From a virus, in the IMG/VR virus record IMGVR_UViG_3300043803_000684, positions 1-28,155 of that record: a stretch of 28,155 bases of DNA. One strand, 5' to 3'. Shown here piece by piece: positions 15,442-24,798 of this stretch. The notes under the pieces are model-generated. The model was not told where the DNA came from. It was given only the letters and a program-made list of their open reading frames with translations, and ran no database searches. Both the position numbers and the translations under genes were made by a program. Every line of letters begins with the position of its first letter. Positions within the stretch are counted from its first letter, which is position 1.

Positions 15442-17181
15442 TTATCTCCTGATGGAGCCGGTTATGTAATACATTTGCAAGGCTACAAATGCAATGTAAG
15501 CGTTGCTTTCGCCAGTTATACGCATACGCATTGAATTAAACTTAGCTGGCCATGCATATAGCTGCGCATTGTTTGCTGGACGTGCTGCAACATCAACACC
15601 AGCAGGTATTTCAGTCATTTGAAACGGCATTGACAATTCTGGCTGCAAGAAATCATCAATGAACATTTGCAGAGAGAATGTGCCATTGCCTTCACAAATC
15701 ACTGATGCATATTTTGAATACTTCAATAGCCCTGTCGAACGCATATCTGACCATGGTGTAGCAAATGTATATGGTATTGGTACACCTACAGCATTAGACA
15801 ATTCTTCCCAACCAGTGTTATCATCCCATAGCTGACCAGTATCCCATGGCTGTGTGCCGCCAATAGAATAGTCATTGTACAATGGATTGTACTGATTGTG
15901 ATAGAAGAACACCTTCACACCTTGTGCAAGGAAGATGCGTCCTTCTGTTGTACGACAACCACAACGATACGCCATCTGATCGAAATACGCCCACGCATTA
16001 AACTTCTGCGCACGATCAAAGCAATACACGAACACATTGTTATCTGTGTTCACTGCTACTGTGTCGCTCTTGGGCACGAAGAACATGATATGCTGCGCAA
16101 TGCGATCATGGATAGCAAACACATGCTGCTCTAGCTGTGCTTGTGTAAATGGGGCGAGTGCTTGTTGTAGGTCTGTGCCGATTAAGGTGCTTTCTCGTGT
16201 AGGTGACAGCTTAGCAGTCAGTGCGGCACGTTGTACTCCGGCCATGCCAGCCTGATCAAGCAGCAAAATGTCATCACCAAGAGGCACTAAGCAGCGGTGA
16301 CTGATACTCCCATGATTTTCGATTACATCTTCCACATCAGGAATATGGTTTGGCGTAGTTTCTGTATCATATACACCTAGTTTAATAGCAAGCAATGTTT
16401 CGCTAAATGATACTATTAGAGTATCACGAAATGCAGCAATTCCAGTAATGTCAGGGCTACCGCGATTGATATACGTGTTTGTTATGAAATTAACTGCGTC
16501 ATTATCAACACCTGGATCACCAACAAACGTGCCTGCAACGGCCTTCATACCGATGTACAGCGTTGTCTTGTCAGTGGGCGTGGTGCATAGGATTAAGTAA
16601 TTGTTGCATGTAGCACAGAACTTGGCAATAGGCACATTCACGTTGCTACCAGTACCTGCATCATACAAATATGTACAAGCGTAGTTAGGCTGCATACGCA
16701 ATGGTTTATCAACACCATTGCAGATGATTAGATCACCAGCAAATTGGGTAAAGCTAACAAATGTTAGATTGTTAGACCAACCAGTAGGTGAATTGTTTCC
16801 ACTAGGCGCTACACTATTATCTGCAATGGTATCATCCCAACGCAGTGTCACAACGCCAGATGCATTGATGCTTACAATCTTACCATTTTTACCTACTGCG
16901 ATAATTGCAGTATTATAGTACTCCATTGCAATGATTTCATCAAGTACACCTGTTACATCAGCAAACACTGATGTGCCATAGCGCAAGCGCAGTCGGCCAT
17001 TAGTATCTGGATACAGATTACGGCACTCGACAATGAAGCGTGTAGATAAGTTAAGAGGCGTGTCGAACGTATTCAATCCACCCTTAAACTCTCTAGCCTC
17101 TCTAATGCGCATCTTCTCGACATTAGGTATTTGTCGAGTAACACGCAATGATGGATTACGATTAGCACGTATTAGGCGCAT
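15442..17181 (-). CDS. Tail nozzle / stabilisation protein (P22 gp10 or T7 gp12 role)
   Basis: A 579-aa beta-rich protein. Its start (REFKGGLNTFDTPLNL, then VECRNLYPDTNGRLRLRYG) is typical of podovirus tail proteins of the P22 gp10 / T7 gp12 type, which close the portal channel and hold the tailspikes. Repeated short beta blades (IIAMEYYNTAIIAVGKNGKI, SFTQFAGDLIICNGVDKPL, DITGIAAFRDTLIVSFSETL) point to a beta-propeller. ATG at 17181 is chosen, sharing one A with the preceding TAA (TAATG), with GGGAG upstream; an ATG at 17199 would give six extra residues and lacks as good a site. It lies between the tail adaptor and the tailspike, in assembly order. Confidence 0.78.
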   Translation of the reverse strand: MRLIRANRNPSLRVTRQIPNVEKMRIREAREFKGGLNTFDTPLNLSTRFIVECRNLYPDTNGRLRLRYGTSVFADVTGVLDEIIAMEYYNTAIIAVGKNGKIVSINASGVVTLRWDDTIADNSVAPSGNNSPTGWSNNLTFVSFTQFAGDLIICNGVDKPLRMQPNYACTYLYDAGTGSNVNVPIAKFCATCNNYLILCTTPTDKTTLYIGMKAVAGTFVGDPGVDNDAVNFITNTYINRGSPDITGIAAFRDTLIVSFSETLLAIKLGVYDTETTPNHIPDVEDVIENHGSISHRCLVPLGDDILLLDQAGMAGVQRAALTAKLSPTRESTLIGTDLQQALAPFTQAQLEQHVFAIHDRIAQHIMFFVPKSDTVAVNTDNNVFVYCFDRAQKFNAWAYFDQMAYRCGCRTTEGRIFLAQGVKVFFYHNQYNPLYNDYSIGGTQPWDTGQLWDDNTGWEELSNAVGVPIPYTFATPWSDMRSTGLLKYSKYASVICEGNGTFSLQMFIDDFLQPELSMPFQMTEIPAGVDVAARPANNAQLYAWPAKFNSMRMRITGESNAYIAFVALQMYYITGSIRR

Positions 17182-17876
17182 TATCGTGTCTCCCACCATT
17201 CATCAATACCGTTTGGATTAGTCCTGCGCGGATCAAGCACAATGACTGCGCTATCAAAGCGGCGAATTATTTGCGCCAATCGTGTTTCAAATGCTGCTTG
17301 GTGTTCAGCAGTTTGCGCAGCATTTGCTGCATCGGTTGCTGAATACTTAAATGCAGCACCATTGATTAGCACCCATTCATCAAAGGGTACAACTACTGAT
17401 GGCACAGTAAATAGATCAGGCGGATCAACACGCACACGCACACGTATAGGTTTATCCACCGTTGTTACAGACGTAAGTGGCCAAATACGAAACAGCTTGT
17501 TGCGTTCAGGATCATCAACAACATTCAATGGTTCAATGAAACGTGGCGTAGTACCATTTATGCGATAAGGATTTTCAATCATGGATAACTGATCCATGGG
17601 GCGCGGATTTACACCATAGTACACAAATTGTACGTCTTGCCAACCTTGTGATGCGTTAGCAATAGTGCCAACAATTTTGCCGGTGGTGCCATCTAACTGA
17701 TGGTTTTCCCATCGCATTAGATGATCCCACCAGCGTTCCATGCGCACAGTTTCATACACTTCACGCACTTTGTCACCAATAGCATCCTCTGCGTATAGCT
17801 GAGTGCTAGGGCCAGCAACCATTCGCAAAGCACGTATTGTTGCTTGTATGAGCGAAGCATACGAAAGAAATGCCAT
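17181..17876 (-). CDS. Tail adaptor / tail tubular protein A-like
   Basis: A 231-aa protein starting MAFLSYASLIQATIRALRMV. A helical N-terminal half (AIGDKVREVYETVRMERWWD) is followed by beta-rich segments (LFRIWPLTSVTTVDKPIRVRV) and a C-terminal helix-strand. Size, helical N-terminus and place directly before the nozzle gene match T7 gp11/P22 gp4-type adaptors, which bridge portal and tail. ATG at 17876 is used because AAGGA lies 7 bases upstream; an extension to 17930 would run into the terminator stem. It is the first gene past the intrinsic terminator, so its expression probably depends on read-through. Family call rests on position and general fold impression. Confidence 0.62.
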   Translation of the reverse strand: MAFLSYASLIQATIRALRMVAGPSTQLYAEDAIGDKVREVYETVRMERWWDHLMRWENHQLDGTTGKIVGTIANASQGWQDVQFVYYGVNPRPMDQLSMIENPYRINGTTPRFIEPLNVVDDPERNKLFRIWPLTSVTTVDKPIRVRVRVDPPDLFTVPSVVVPFDEWVLINGAAFKYSATDAANAAQTAEHQAAFETRLAQIIRRFDSAVIVLDPRRTNPNGIDEWWETR

Positions 17877-17891
17877 TACACAGTCCTTGCT

Positions 17892-17927
17892 GAAAAGAGC
17901 CTGCCAGTGATTGTAGCACTGACAGGC
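17892..17927 (-). terminator. Intrinsic terminator after the capsid block
   Basis: On the - strand an 11-bp stem (GCCTGTCAGTG with CACTGGCAGGC, one G-U pair), 7-base loop CTACAAT, is followed by TCTTTTC. It lies 31 bases after the stop of the decoration gene and before the tail adaptor gene. The place matches the partial terminator after T7 gene 10, which reduces transcription of tail genes relative to capsid genes. Confidence 0.82.
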
Positions 17928-17957
17928 CAAGTTAGCAGCTACAGCAAAGGCTACACG

Positions 17958-18632
17958 TTATGCAGCAAACTGTGCATTACCGTGTAGGTTCGAAGTATCG
18001 GCAACATACCGAACTTCAAACGTGTTTGTACCATCAGGAAGGACGGTGACAGGCAGGTACGTGCCACGCACATCTGCGTTCGTACCAGTAGGAGTCGTTG
18101 CATTAGCAAGACCAGCAACGAACGTACCAGCGTTTGCACTAGCAGCGTTGTTCTTGATTTCATTAACCATAGCCTTACCCTTTTCAGGCAAGCCCATCAA
18201 GTTAGTGAAACCAACATCAATGGTGACGGCAGCAGTAGCGCCCCACGCAATGTTGTCAATGTAACGGAATGCTTTCACACCAAGCACTGCCGTAGCGCCG
18301 TTAAGCGTAAGCACTTCTTGCATACGCTGACCAAGATAGTCGCGGCCAGTGATTGTTACCTGCGATGTTGCAGCACCAGAAGCAACGACACGAATGCCGC
18401 GACCCCACTTGCCCATCTGCGCTTCACTCGCAACATATGCGGCATTGAATACGCTGGTATTACCAGCAGACGCAATACTTTGTGCGGAAAGAAATGCAGT
18501 GTTGTTCGCAGCAAGTGGTGCACCAAACTCAGCAGTGATCAGATCATCACCTTCAATGCCGGAAGTGTACGCCTTTCGACGCACATTCATACGAACACGC
18601 TGAGGATGAAAAGTAGCAATACGACGCGGCAT
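17958..18632 (-). CDS. Probable capsid decoration / minor head protein
   Basis: A 224-aa protein with a basic N-terminus (MPRRIATFHPQRVRMNVRRK) and an Ala/Thr/Gly-rich, beta-strand-rich body (SQVTITGRDYLGQRMQEVLT, AVTIDVGFTNLMGLPEKGKA). It has the best Shine-Dalgarno site of the window (AAGGAGGG at 18641-18648, 8 bases before ATG), so it should be made in large amounts. It lies two genes after the major capsid gene and just before the intrinsic terminator. High expression, size and place suggest a capsid cement or decoration protein. I do not recognise the exact family; a head-completion role is possible. Confidence 0.6.
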   Translation of the reverse strand: MPRRIATFHPQRVRMNVRRKAYTSGIEGDDLITAEFGAPLAANNTAFLSAQSIASAGNTSVFNAAYVASEAQMGKWGRGIRVVASGAATSQVTITGRDYLGQRMQEVLTLNGATAVLGVKAFRYIDNIAWGATAAVTIDVGFTNLMGLPEKGKAMVNEIKNNAASANAGTFVAGLANATTPTGTNADVRGTYLPVTVLPDGTNTFEVRYVADTSNLHGNAQFAA

Positions 18633-18635
18633 GTG

Positions 18636-19025
18636 TTAGGCCCTCCTTGTCACACGAACATCACGAGTGTTTTTGATCACGTGCTGTTTGAGATCGAGCA
18701 TACGTTCGATTTCAATTGGCAAACCAGTGTTGAGATCAATCTCAAAGTTTTCGCTCTCAACAATGCCAGCACGTGCCATGTCTCCTTTAGTGCGGAACCA
18801 TACACTATGTCCATGTGGAAAGTACACCATGTAACTTTCCGACACAATTTCTGGTTCTTTGACTTCGATGAATGACTTACCGAAGTTTGGATTAGCGATC
18901 ATCTCGCCATCTTCATCTTCGATTTCAGTCACATCTTTATCTTTGTTACGCTTGTACACAGTATGAAGTACTTCACGATCATGCAGTACTTCAATCTGAA
19001 AGCGCTTTGCTCTACGTTGTGCCAT
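18636..19025 (-). CDS. Unknown head-region protein (129 aa)
   Basis: An unrecognised 129-aa protein: basic N-terminus (MAQRRAKRFQIEVLHDREV), an acidic mid part (NKDKDVTEIEDEDGEM), then alternating polar strands (YMVYFPHGHSVWFRTKGDMA) and a basic end. ATG at 19025 is chosen, 4 bases after the capsid gene stop with GGGG upstream; a longer frame to 19142 would overlap the capsid gene by more than 100 bases. It sits between the major capsid and the decoration-like gene, so it may be a small head protein, but no function can be given. Confidence 0.6.
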   Translation of the reverse strand: MAQRRAKRFQIEVLHDREVLHTVYKRNKDKDVTEIEDEDGEMIANPNFGKSFIEVKEPEIVSESYMVYFPHGHSVWFRTKGDMARAGIVESENFEIDLNTGLPIEIERMLDLKQHVIKNTRDVRVTRRA

Positions 19026-19029
19026 GATA

Positions 19030-20016
19030 TTACCCCGTTGTACCGTTACGAAGAACTGCGTGTGTACGGAAGCACTTCCAATTACAGAAGTTACCCTGCC
19101 ACACAATACGCTTACCAATCGCGTCAACAGTCCAAGGCGCAACCAAGTCCTTAGTACGCATATTCACACCCTTGAGGATGTGCGCACGAAGGTACGTGCT
19201 ATTGATAAAGTATGCACGGTTGACACCGCAATCTTCATCATACAGCATTGGAATGCCATTGTGCGTAACGCCTTCAAAGCCAAGGTCATACATGCCCTTG
19301 CCTTTGCTAGACTGATCAAGCGTGATCGTCACTTTGTCACGCACCGCTTGACGATACATGCGAAGGATGTTACGCCCAATAATGATCACATCTGGCTTGT
19401 CGCTTTTCAGCTTCAAGTCAAGCAGAACATCATCAAACGCTTCTTCGATGTTTGTAGGATCAAGCGCACCAGCAAATTGATATGCAGACGTGCGCCACTG
19501 TTGCTCTACTGCGCGCGACAAGCCACCAAGTGTTCCTGTAGTCGGATCATCGGGGATCAAAGCAGCAAGTCCAAGAGGATCAGTACCAGTGCCAGCACCG
19601 TACAGATACTCACTAAACTTCTCTTTGATTGACATTTCCAACACATTCAGCTTCTCAGTCAAGATTTTGAACAGAGCAGCATCACCAGTGTTTTCATCAA
19701 CCTCTTGATCAGACACAATCAACGTACCAGCAACACGCGACCAGCCATAGCCAATCGTAGTGAACTCACTGGTTTCGTTGACAGGCACTTCATCGTAGTA
19801 TTGATACGATGCTACGTTTGAATTGCGTCCAAGCGTAAGTGGATTAGTGATGTTCGCGCCACCATTCTCCAACTCCACCTTATCATTAGCCATAGCCCAT
19901 GCAACAAGTGCATTAGACTTAATAGAGGCCATGATAAGTTTGCGCCGCGACCTATCAAGCAACGAGTGGATCATAGTATCAAGCGTACCACCCGCTGCAA
20001 ATTGACTGTTGATCAT
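19030..20016 (-). CDS. Major capsid protein, HK97 fold
   Basis: A 328-aa major capsid protein. Residues 161-175 (GTLGGLSRAVEQQWR) match the segment found in a large group of phage capsid proteins (GTxGGxxR....WR). Around it are the usual E-loop-like (residues ~70-105, DEVPVNETSEFTTIGYGWSR) and spine-helix-like (DAALFKILTEKLNVLEMSIK) regions, and P-domain strands (KPDVIIIGRNILRMYRQAV, GIPMLYDEDCGVNRAYFINS). No protease domain or cleaved delta region is obvious. GAGGA 6 bases upstream supports the ATG. It follows the scaffold gene by 7 bases, and a terminator lies two genes downstream. It forms the icosahedral shell. Confidence 0.85.
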   Translation of the reverse strand: MINSQFAAGGTLDTMIHSLLDRSRRKLIMASIKSNALVAWAMANDKVELENGGANITNPLTLGRNSNVASYQYYDEVPVNETSEFTTIGYGWSRVAGTLIVSDQEVDENTGDAALFKILTEKLNVLEMSIKEKFSEYLYGAGTGTDPLGLAALIPDDPTTGTLGGLSRAVEQQWRTSAYQFAGALDPTNIEEAFDDVLLDLKLKSDKPDVIIIGRNILRMYRQAVRDKVTITLDQSSKGKGMYDLGFEGVTHNGIPMLYDEDCGVNRAYFINSTYLRAHILKGVNMRTKDLVAPWTVDAIGKRIVWQGNFCNWKCFRTHAVLRNGTTG

Positions 20017-20023
20017 GTTGTCC

Positions 20024-21070
20024 TCACAGGTTATCTACGTTGAAACCAGCATCACGCATGACTGATTTAACAATATCACGTGATGATGCTGTATGGTTCT
20101 CAGGGGCAGCACGGCGCGGTGCATTGGGCACGTTGCCGGTCATGGATGGAGCAGGCATACGTGCATTGTTAGCACGTGGTTGTTGCCGGCCTTGTGGCGC
20201 TGATTGCATCTGATTTCGCACAGATGTATTCAGGTCTAATCCACGTTGCAGTGCAAATGCTTGCACATGCAATGCTGCCTCACGCAGTGTGAGGGTCTGA
20301 TCAGCATTTAGCAGTGATATAATCTCTGCTTGCTGATTACGCGCCCACGGCATAGCAGTATATAGCGCGTTTAATTCTCTATCAACATTCGCTGCTGCTT
20401 CTGCTTCACGTGTAGCAGCTTCACGGTCTTGTTTGAATGGGGATACGGTTTCTTCGATCATACGGCGGATAGCCGCCATGTCAACCGTGCCGCCCAATTC
20501 CTCACTAGCATAGCCCATTGCCCGGAACTCTGTCAAGATAGTTTTGACCGCTTCGACGGGATTTTCTTTCCAGTGCTTAAAGAATTGCAATGCATTAGAT
20601 ACCTCTGCATTGTTCAATCCTAATTCACGTGGCAATGACGCAGCTTCACGATATGCTTGCACTTCTGCTTGTGCGCGTACAAGATCAGTGTTAAGCGATT
20701 CAACTTGTGTGCGATATGTGCGCGCTGCTTCAAAGAAGCGACGCTCATTGCCAGCCTTTGCAATTACTGCACCAGATACAGGATCAACTAAGTCTCCTGC
20801 ATTGTTGGCAGGCAAACGACCGCGCGGTGACTGGTTGCCTTGCGTGTCTTGCCCTCCCTGCTTGTGTTCTTTGCTATGCTGTGCCGGAGTGCGTTGGCTA
20901 TTGCTTCCGTCATTCGGTGCTGATGCACGTTCCTTGCTTTCATCACTTTGCTGTGTAGTTTCCTCTGCTTCACCTTCAATGGTCTGTTGTGTATCTTGCT
21001 CATTGGCTTCATCCTCTGGCTTTGTGCCAAACATGGAGTCAATTTTATCTTCGATCCTAGAACCACTCAT
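20024..21070 (-). CDS. Scaffolding protein
   Basis: A 348-aa protein between portal and capsid genes. The N-terminal ~95 residues are acidic and disordered (EDEANEQDTQQTIEGEAEET, then Ser/Gln/Asn-rich). A coiled coil follows (FFEAARTYRTQVESLNTDLV), then helical regions, and a Gln/Arg/Pro-rich linker before a short basic helical C-terminus (SRDIVKSVMRDAGFNVDNL) that probably binds the capsid protein. Such scaffolds guide procapsid assembly and leave afterwards. ATG at 21070 overlaps the portal stop by four bases (ATGA), with AAAGGA upstream. Call based on composition and place. Confidence 0.78.
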   Translation of the reverse strand: MSGSRIEDKIDSMFGTKPEDEANEQDTQQTIEGEAEETTQQSDESKERASAPNDGSNSQRTPAQHSKEHKQGGQDTQGNQSPRGRLPANNAGDLVDPVSGAVIAKAGNERRFFEAARTYRTQVESLNTDLVRAQAEVQAYREAASLPRELGLNNAEVSNALQFFKHWKENPVEAVKTILTEFRAMGYASEELGGTVDMAAIRRMIEETVSPFKQDREAATREAEAAANVDRELNALYTAMPWARNQQAEIISLLNADQTLTLREAALHVQAFALQRGLDLNTSVRNQMQSAPQGRQQPRANNARMPAPSMTGNVPNAPRRAAPENHTASSRDIVKSVMRDAGFNVDNL

Positions 21071-21078
21071 TGCATTGT
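21062..21078 (-). repeat. 17-bp gene-junction repeat, copy 2
   Basis: Same 17-mer (ACAATGCAATGAGTGGT, - strand) as at 9704-9720. Here it spans the end of the portal gene (Thr-Met-Gln-stop) and the start of the scaffold gene (Met-Ser-Gly). Confidence 0.7.
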
Positions 21079-23226
21079 CCTTTGCTGTTGCGCCGGATTG
21101 TTGTTGCTAACCATTCGCAGTACTTCCGGCAATGCTTCTGCGACTGGTACTCCACGTGCTAATGCAGTGCCTAGTGCCTGCTTAGCTTGTGGTGGCAGTG
21201 AGTCAATTATTGCAGCTAATTCTTGCAATGCAGGAGCACCACCACCACCACTACTACTACCAGGTCTGCCAGCATTATCAGTGCGACCCTTCTGCAATGC
21301 AGCTTGCGCTTCTTGCTTCATACGATCCGCCCAATTATCTGGCAATTCCAATTCATCAAACGCTTCTTCAAACATAGTAAGCGTTGTTTCAAGTACAACA
21401 CTTGGAGCAAACTGTGCCATCTGTGATAGCAGCTTACCCATCTCAATAGCTTGCTGTTTCTTTGCAGCACTTGTTGGTTTTTGTGCAGAGCCACCAACTG
21501 ACTGACAACCAAACATCTTACGTAGCGTTTCTGCATCAAATGTTTGCCAGCCTTTGCTACGCTTCTCACCAAGCACGGACGCTACTTCTTCCTGTGACAT
21601 AAACTGCGCACACAAGAAGCCGATACCATAGAATACTGTGCCTAGTGCATCCTCAATTGCGTCAATCTTTTCATCAAGACGCATCGCAGTGCTACTGTTG
21701 TAATTTTCAATAGCACGATTGGTTGTGTTAGTTTTGAATTGCGCATTTCGCAGCACATCACTCACACCACTAACACGGTCAATGGCTTGTAAGCTACGTT
21801 GAGGATCGAATAGCTGCAATGCTTTGAGCATTGCATTAGGCTTCTCAAGGATCATGTCTTTAAGTGACCGTCCATCAGGTACTTCTACGCCATGTGCTGA
21901 TGGTGATTGACCCTTCAACCACAATTCTACAGTTTCTTTGTTAAACTTGTTATCATACAGCACATTCTCACGAATGTCTTGCCTTGCTCTACGAAACTCG
22001 TCATGTATTTCATTGACCGCATCCTGTTGATCAAGGTAATACGTCACAGGACTACGCGCATACGCACCAATGGGTGTGGTATTAAAGAACAATGGCACAA
22101 GTGGATAGAAGTTAGGCAGGCCATATGGATCATTTTCTACCCAAATAGGCCAATCCCACTTGTTATCTGCATACAGATATATGCGACGAGTGATTTTATC
22201 CCATATACGCCAGCACTTTGTGCGATGCGCACGTTGCAATGCGGCTGTGTCGTTATATCCGTATGAATGCGCCTCTGCATCAGTCTCAAACAGCTTGAAG
22301 TTTTCCATGTTGCTTTCAGTTTTATCACTTGCAAGCAATACATGCGTAGGCTCATAGAGACTTTTTACAATACCATCTTCATCCTTACTACCATAACGCG
22401 CATTCAGGTATGATGTGGGATAGAAATCCTCAATCCATATATACTTTGCATCACTAAAGTCTGGCATTGTTGCATCAGCATCAACCACAATACTATGCGG
22501 TGCACGATACTTTACAAACGGTCCAGCAGCAGTGATGAATGCAAACGACTCGTCAAGCGCCATCAACTCTCCTTCAATGGTACGTATCTCATGCGTATCT
22601 TTGGCCTTCTCTAGTCGCTGTTCAGCATCTAACAATTGTTGCTGCAAACCTTGCAATGATTGCGAACGCTCCGTATAGCCAAACTCGAACCAACCAAGAT
22701 TACACAATTCAGCAGATAGCACCGCTTGCTTAGCGTGTATCTTTAGATTAAGTCCTGGTGCATCCTTGCGCGATGCAAGTGCATTAACTAAATCTTCAAT
22801 CTGCGATACAAAGTCTTTGCGATTTTCATCAACTACAGTGAACTCTGCTTGTGGGTTCTTAGCGTACAATGCTGGCATAATTGCGCGCACATTTGCGTAC
22901 ACCAGGTTCTCAGTCTCAGACCACTGAGTGTTGCGTCGTGCAGAGAAGTAACGATTACCACTCTGCCCATCACGTGTGTTTGTGCGGTGCGATAGCTGAT
23001 CATGGTTGTAATAGCGGATAGCTTCATTCCAGCCATCAACATGCAGCTTACGCGCTGTCGTAGCAGCATCTAGCCGACTTTTCCACAACTTACCGTAATT
23101 CTTGCTGATAGCAATCTTGCTAGCAGGATCAATCTTATATATTGGACCCTGATCAACAACCGTAGGAAGCGGCGCTTCTTCATCAAGCAATGCTTTGACA
23201 CCGCTAGGAATGTTTGTTTCACTCAT
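21067..23226 (-). CDS. Portal protein (podovirus type)
   Basis: A 719-aa portal, the dodecameric ring at the capsid vertex through which DNA is packaged and ejected. The length is close to P22 gp1 (725 aa). Visible are the wing/stem-like helices (LWKSRLDAATTARKLHVDGW), the segment YANVRAIMPALYAKNPQAEF typical of this portal group, a glycine/tyrosine-rich strand region (YPTSYLNARYGSKDEDGIV), the IGAYARSPVTYYLDQQDAVN stretch before the tunnel-lining helix, and a C-terminal part of Gln/Ala-rich helices with GSSSGGGGA before the last helices. It starts 3 bases after the terminase stop (AGGAT upstream) and overlaps the scaffold gene. Family call is strong. Confidence 0.87.
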   Translation of the reverse strand: MSETNIPSGVKALLDEEAPLPTVVDQGPIYKIDPASKIAISKNYGKLWKSRLDAATTARKLHVDGWNEAIRYYNHDQLSHRTNTRDGQSGNRYFSARRNTQWSETENLVYANVRAIMPALYAKNPQAEFTVVDENRKDFVSQIEDLVNALASRKDAPGLNLKIHAKQAVLSAELCNLGWFEFGYTERSQSLQGLQQQLLDAEQRLEKAKDTHEIRTIEGELMALDESFAFITAAGPFVKYRAPHSIVVDADATMPDFSDAKYIWIEDFYPTSYLNARYGSKDEDGIVKSLYEPTHVLLASDKTESNMENFKLFETDAEAHSYGYNDTAALQRAHRTKCWRIWDKITRRIYLYADNKWDWPIWVENDPYGLPNFYPLVPLFFNTTPIGAYARSPVTYYLDQQDAVNEIHDEFRRARQDIRENVLYDNKFNKETVELWLKGQSPSAHGVEVPDGRSLKDMILEKPNAMLKALQLFDPQRSLQAIDRVSGVSDVLRNAQFKTNTTNRAIENYNSSTAMRLDEKIDAIEDALGTVFYGIGFLCAQFMSQEEVASVLGEKRSKGWQTFDAETLRKMFGCQSVGGSAQKPTSAAKKQQAIEMGKLLSQMAQFAPSVVLETTLTMFEEAFDELELPDNWADRMKQEAQAALQKGRTDNAGRPGSSSGGGGAPALQELAAIIDSLPPQAKQALGTALARGVPVAEALPEVLRMVSNNNPAQQQRTMQ

Positions 23227-23229
23227 CTT

Positions 23230-24798
23230 TTACATCCTATATCTATGATCACGTGCAGTAGCTTCACGCACATCTTGTTCATGCCACCTACGAAGTTTGT
23301 CTGATAACACACGCGGCCTTTGTACACGCACAACAGCAGGTGTTGCTTGTTTTGATAGCATGTACTTCAATGCATCCATCGCATGGTTCTTTGCATCTAC
23401 TGGCGCATCAATGGCATCATCTTTGCGATTACGCTTCCAACGATATGCAGCAATTTCTTCGCGGAACCATGTTAATTCATCACTGATGAATAGCTTAGGA
23501 CTGCCCCATGATCCTGTAAATGGATTAAGCAAAGTGTGTTGTGGTGTGAGATACTGCTTGACTTTGACAATACCATTCATAATGTTGTTATTGCCGCGTG
23601 ACATGATGATGTTCTCGCTAGCAAACATCTCTGCTACGCTAGGGCCAACCATATCACGGCCAGCATTAGTCTTTCTAAATATGGCAGGATCGGCATACAT
23701 GCGCATCAATGATAGATCGTGTGCACTCCACACGGCTTCTGGATGATGCAATGCACGAAGCCGCTTCATCTCATTAGCTTGTTGTCTAATACCCATGTTC
23801 TCTTGATAGAAGCCACCAGGTATCAGTATATGTCCTTCAGGATCAGTCAAGCCTAGCAAGTAACAGCTAGGCGATGCTAGCCCAAAGTCATAGCCTTCGA
23901 TCAGTGTCAGCCATACTCCTTGGTGACGCAGGTTGTTAATGTAATCGGTTATACGTGCATGTGGAATTACATGTACATTATCATCAAACTCGTCATAAAC
24001 AACACCATCAAAGGCCACCCATTTACCGAGCAGATACCTATCACGCATCTTGCCACGATATGTGGCTTCTAGTAGCTTAATGTAATCACGTTCAAGATTC
24101 TGTGCATTTTCATATGTACTTGCTTCAAACAATTCAACAAGCGGTATAGGCTTGCCATTGATTAGCACAGGCTGCCCTTCATCATCTACTTCACAGATCA
24201 GATCAGGATTGTGTCTGCCATCACGCAAGTCATACAGTGGCTTCACTAGATGCTTGTATGGCCAACCTAGTGTCGGATTACATGACATAATAATCTGTCT
24301 AGGCCCTGTACGTGGCATGGTGGCATCATCGCCAGCATATTCTGCACTACCACGTAACCGACCTAGTAGGTTCAGAAAGTCCTCATGCGAGATTTGCACA
24401 TCGTCAATTTGATCAATGACAATAAAATCATAGTTAGCAGATAGCAGGTTGCTAGTGCCTTCACCATCTTCATCCTTGCTTTGATCAATGTATCTGAAAT
24501 CAATGATTGTACCATTCTTTAGGACACATGTATTTTCACGTGACTTATCAAATGATTTAATCCAACTCTCAGGACACCACTTGATAAACTCTCTACGTAA
24601 TGTGCTATTCAACTTTGGATATGTGGCACGTGCCATCAATATAGCAGCACCAGGATAATCTACAGCAATCTTCAATGTCTCAGCTACAAGGCCAGTCGTT
24701 TTGCCATTAGCGAAGCCACCAGCAAACAAACGTATCTTTGTACGACTGCGATGGAAACGGTCTGCATGACCACCCGATATGACCTTGTAGCTGCGCAT
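23230..24798 (-). CDS. terL: Terminase large subunit (ATPase/nuclease)
   Basis: A 522-aa DNA-packaging motor. The ATPase Walker A is GGFANGKTT at 27-35. Walker B is FIVIDQIDD at 125-133, with Gln where many terminases have the catalytic Glu, a form I recall from other phage terminases (VDQIED type). The coupling motif is SCNP at 172-175. The RNase H-like nuclease domain follows: YDFGLASPSC gives the first acidic residue, WSAHDLSLM the second, and DAPVDAKNHAMDALKYML the last. It binds the portal and cuts and pumps DNA. It starts 1 base before the stop of the 49-aa gene region, with only a weak ribosome site, so coupling to the gene before is likely. Confidence 0.92.
   Translation of the reverse strand: MRSYKVISGGHADRFHRSRTKIRLFAGGFANGKTTGLVAETLKIAVDYPGAAILMARATYPKLNSTLRREFIKWCPESWIKSFDKSRENTCVLKNGTIIDFRYIDQSKDEDGEGTSNLLSANYDFIVIDQIDDVQISHEDFLNLLGRLRGSAEYAGDDATMPRTGPRQIIMSCNPTLGWPYKHLVKPLYDLRDGRHNPDLICEVDDEGQPVLINGKPIPLVELFEASTYENAQNLERDYIKLLEATYRGKMRDRYLLGKWVAFDGVVYDEFDDNVHVIPHARITDYINNLRHQGVWLTLIEGYDFGLASPSCYLLGLTDPEGHILIPGGFYQENMGIRQQANEMKRLRALHHPEAVWSAHDLSLMRMYADPAIFRKTNAGRDMVGPSVAEMFASENIIMSRGNNNIMNGIVKVKQYLTPQHTLLNPFTGSWGSPKLFISDELTWFREEIAAYRWKRNRKDDAIDAPVDAKNHAMDALKYMLSKQATPAVVRVQRPRVLSDKLRRWHEQDVREATARDHRYRM

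Noticed and set aside
16861-16930. ATTATA (reverse TATAAT) at about 16911 as a second late promoter
   Set aside because: No -35-like sequence at a proper distance, and it lies inside the tail nozzle coding region.
19025-19142. Longer start of the 129-aa gene
   Set aside because: It would overlap the capsid gene by over 100 bases; the ATG at 19025 is well placed 4 bases after the capsid stop.
20544-21505. Long + strand frames opposite scaffold and portal
   Set aside because: Cys/Ser/Leu-rich translations mirror Ala/Gln-rich codons of the real genes; no start signals.
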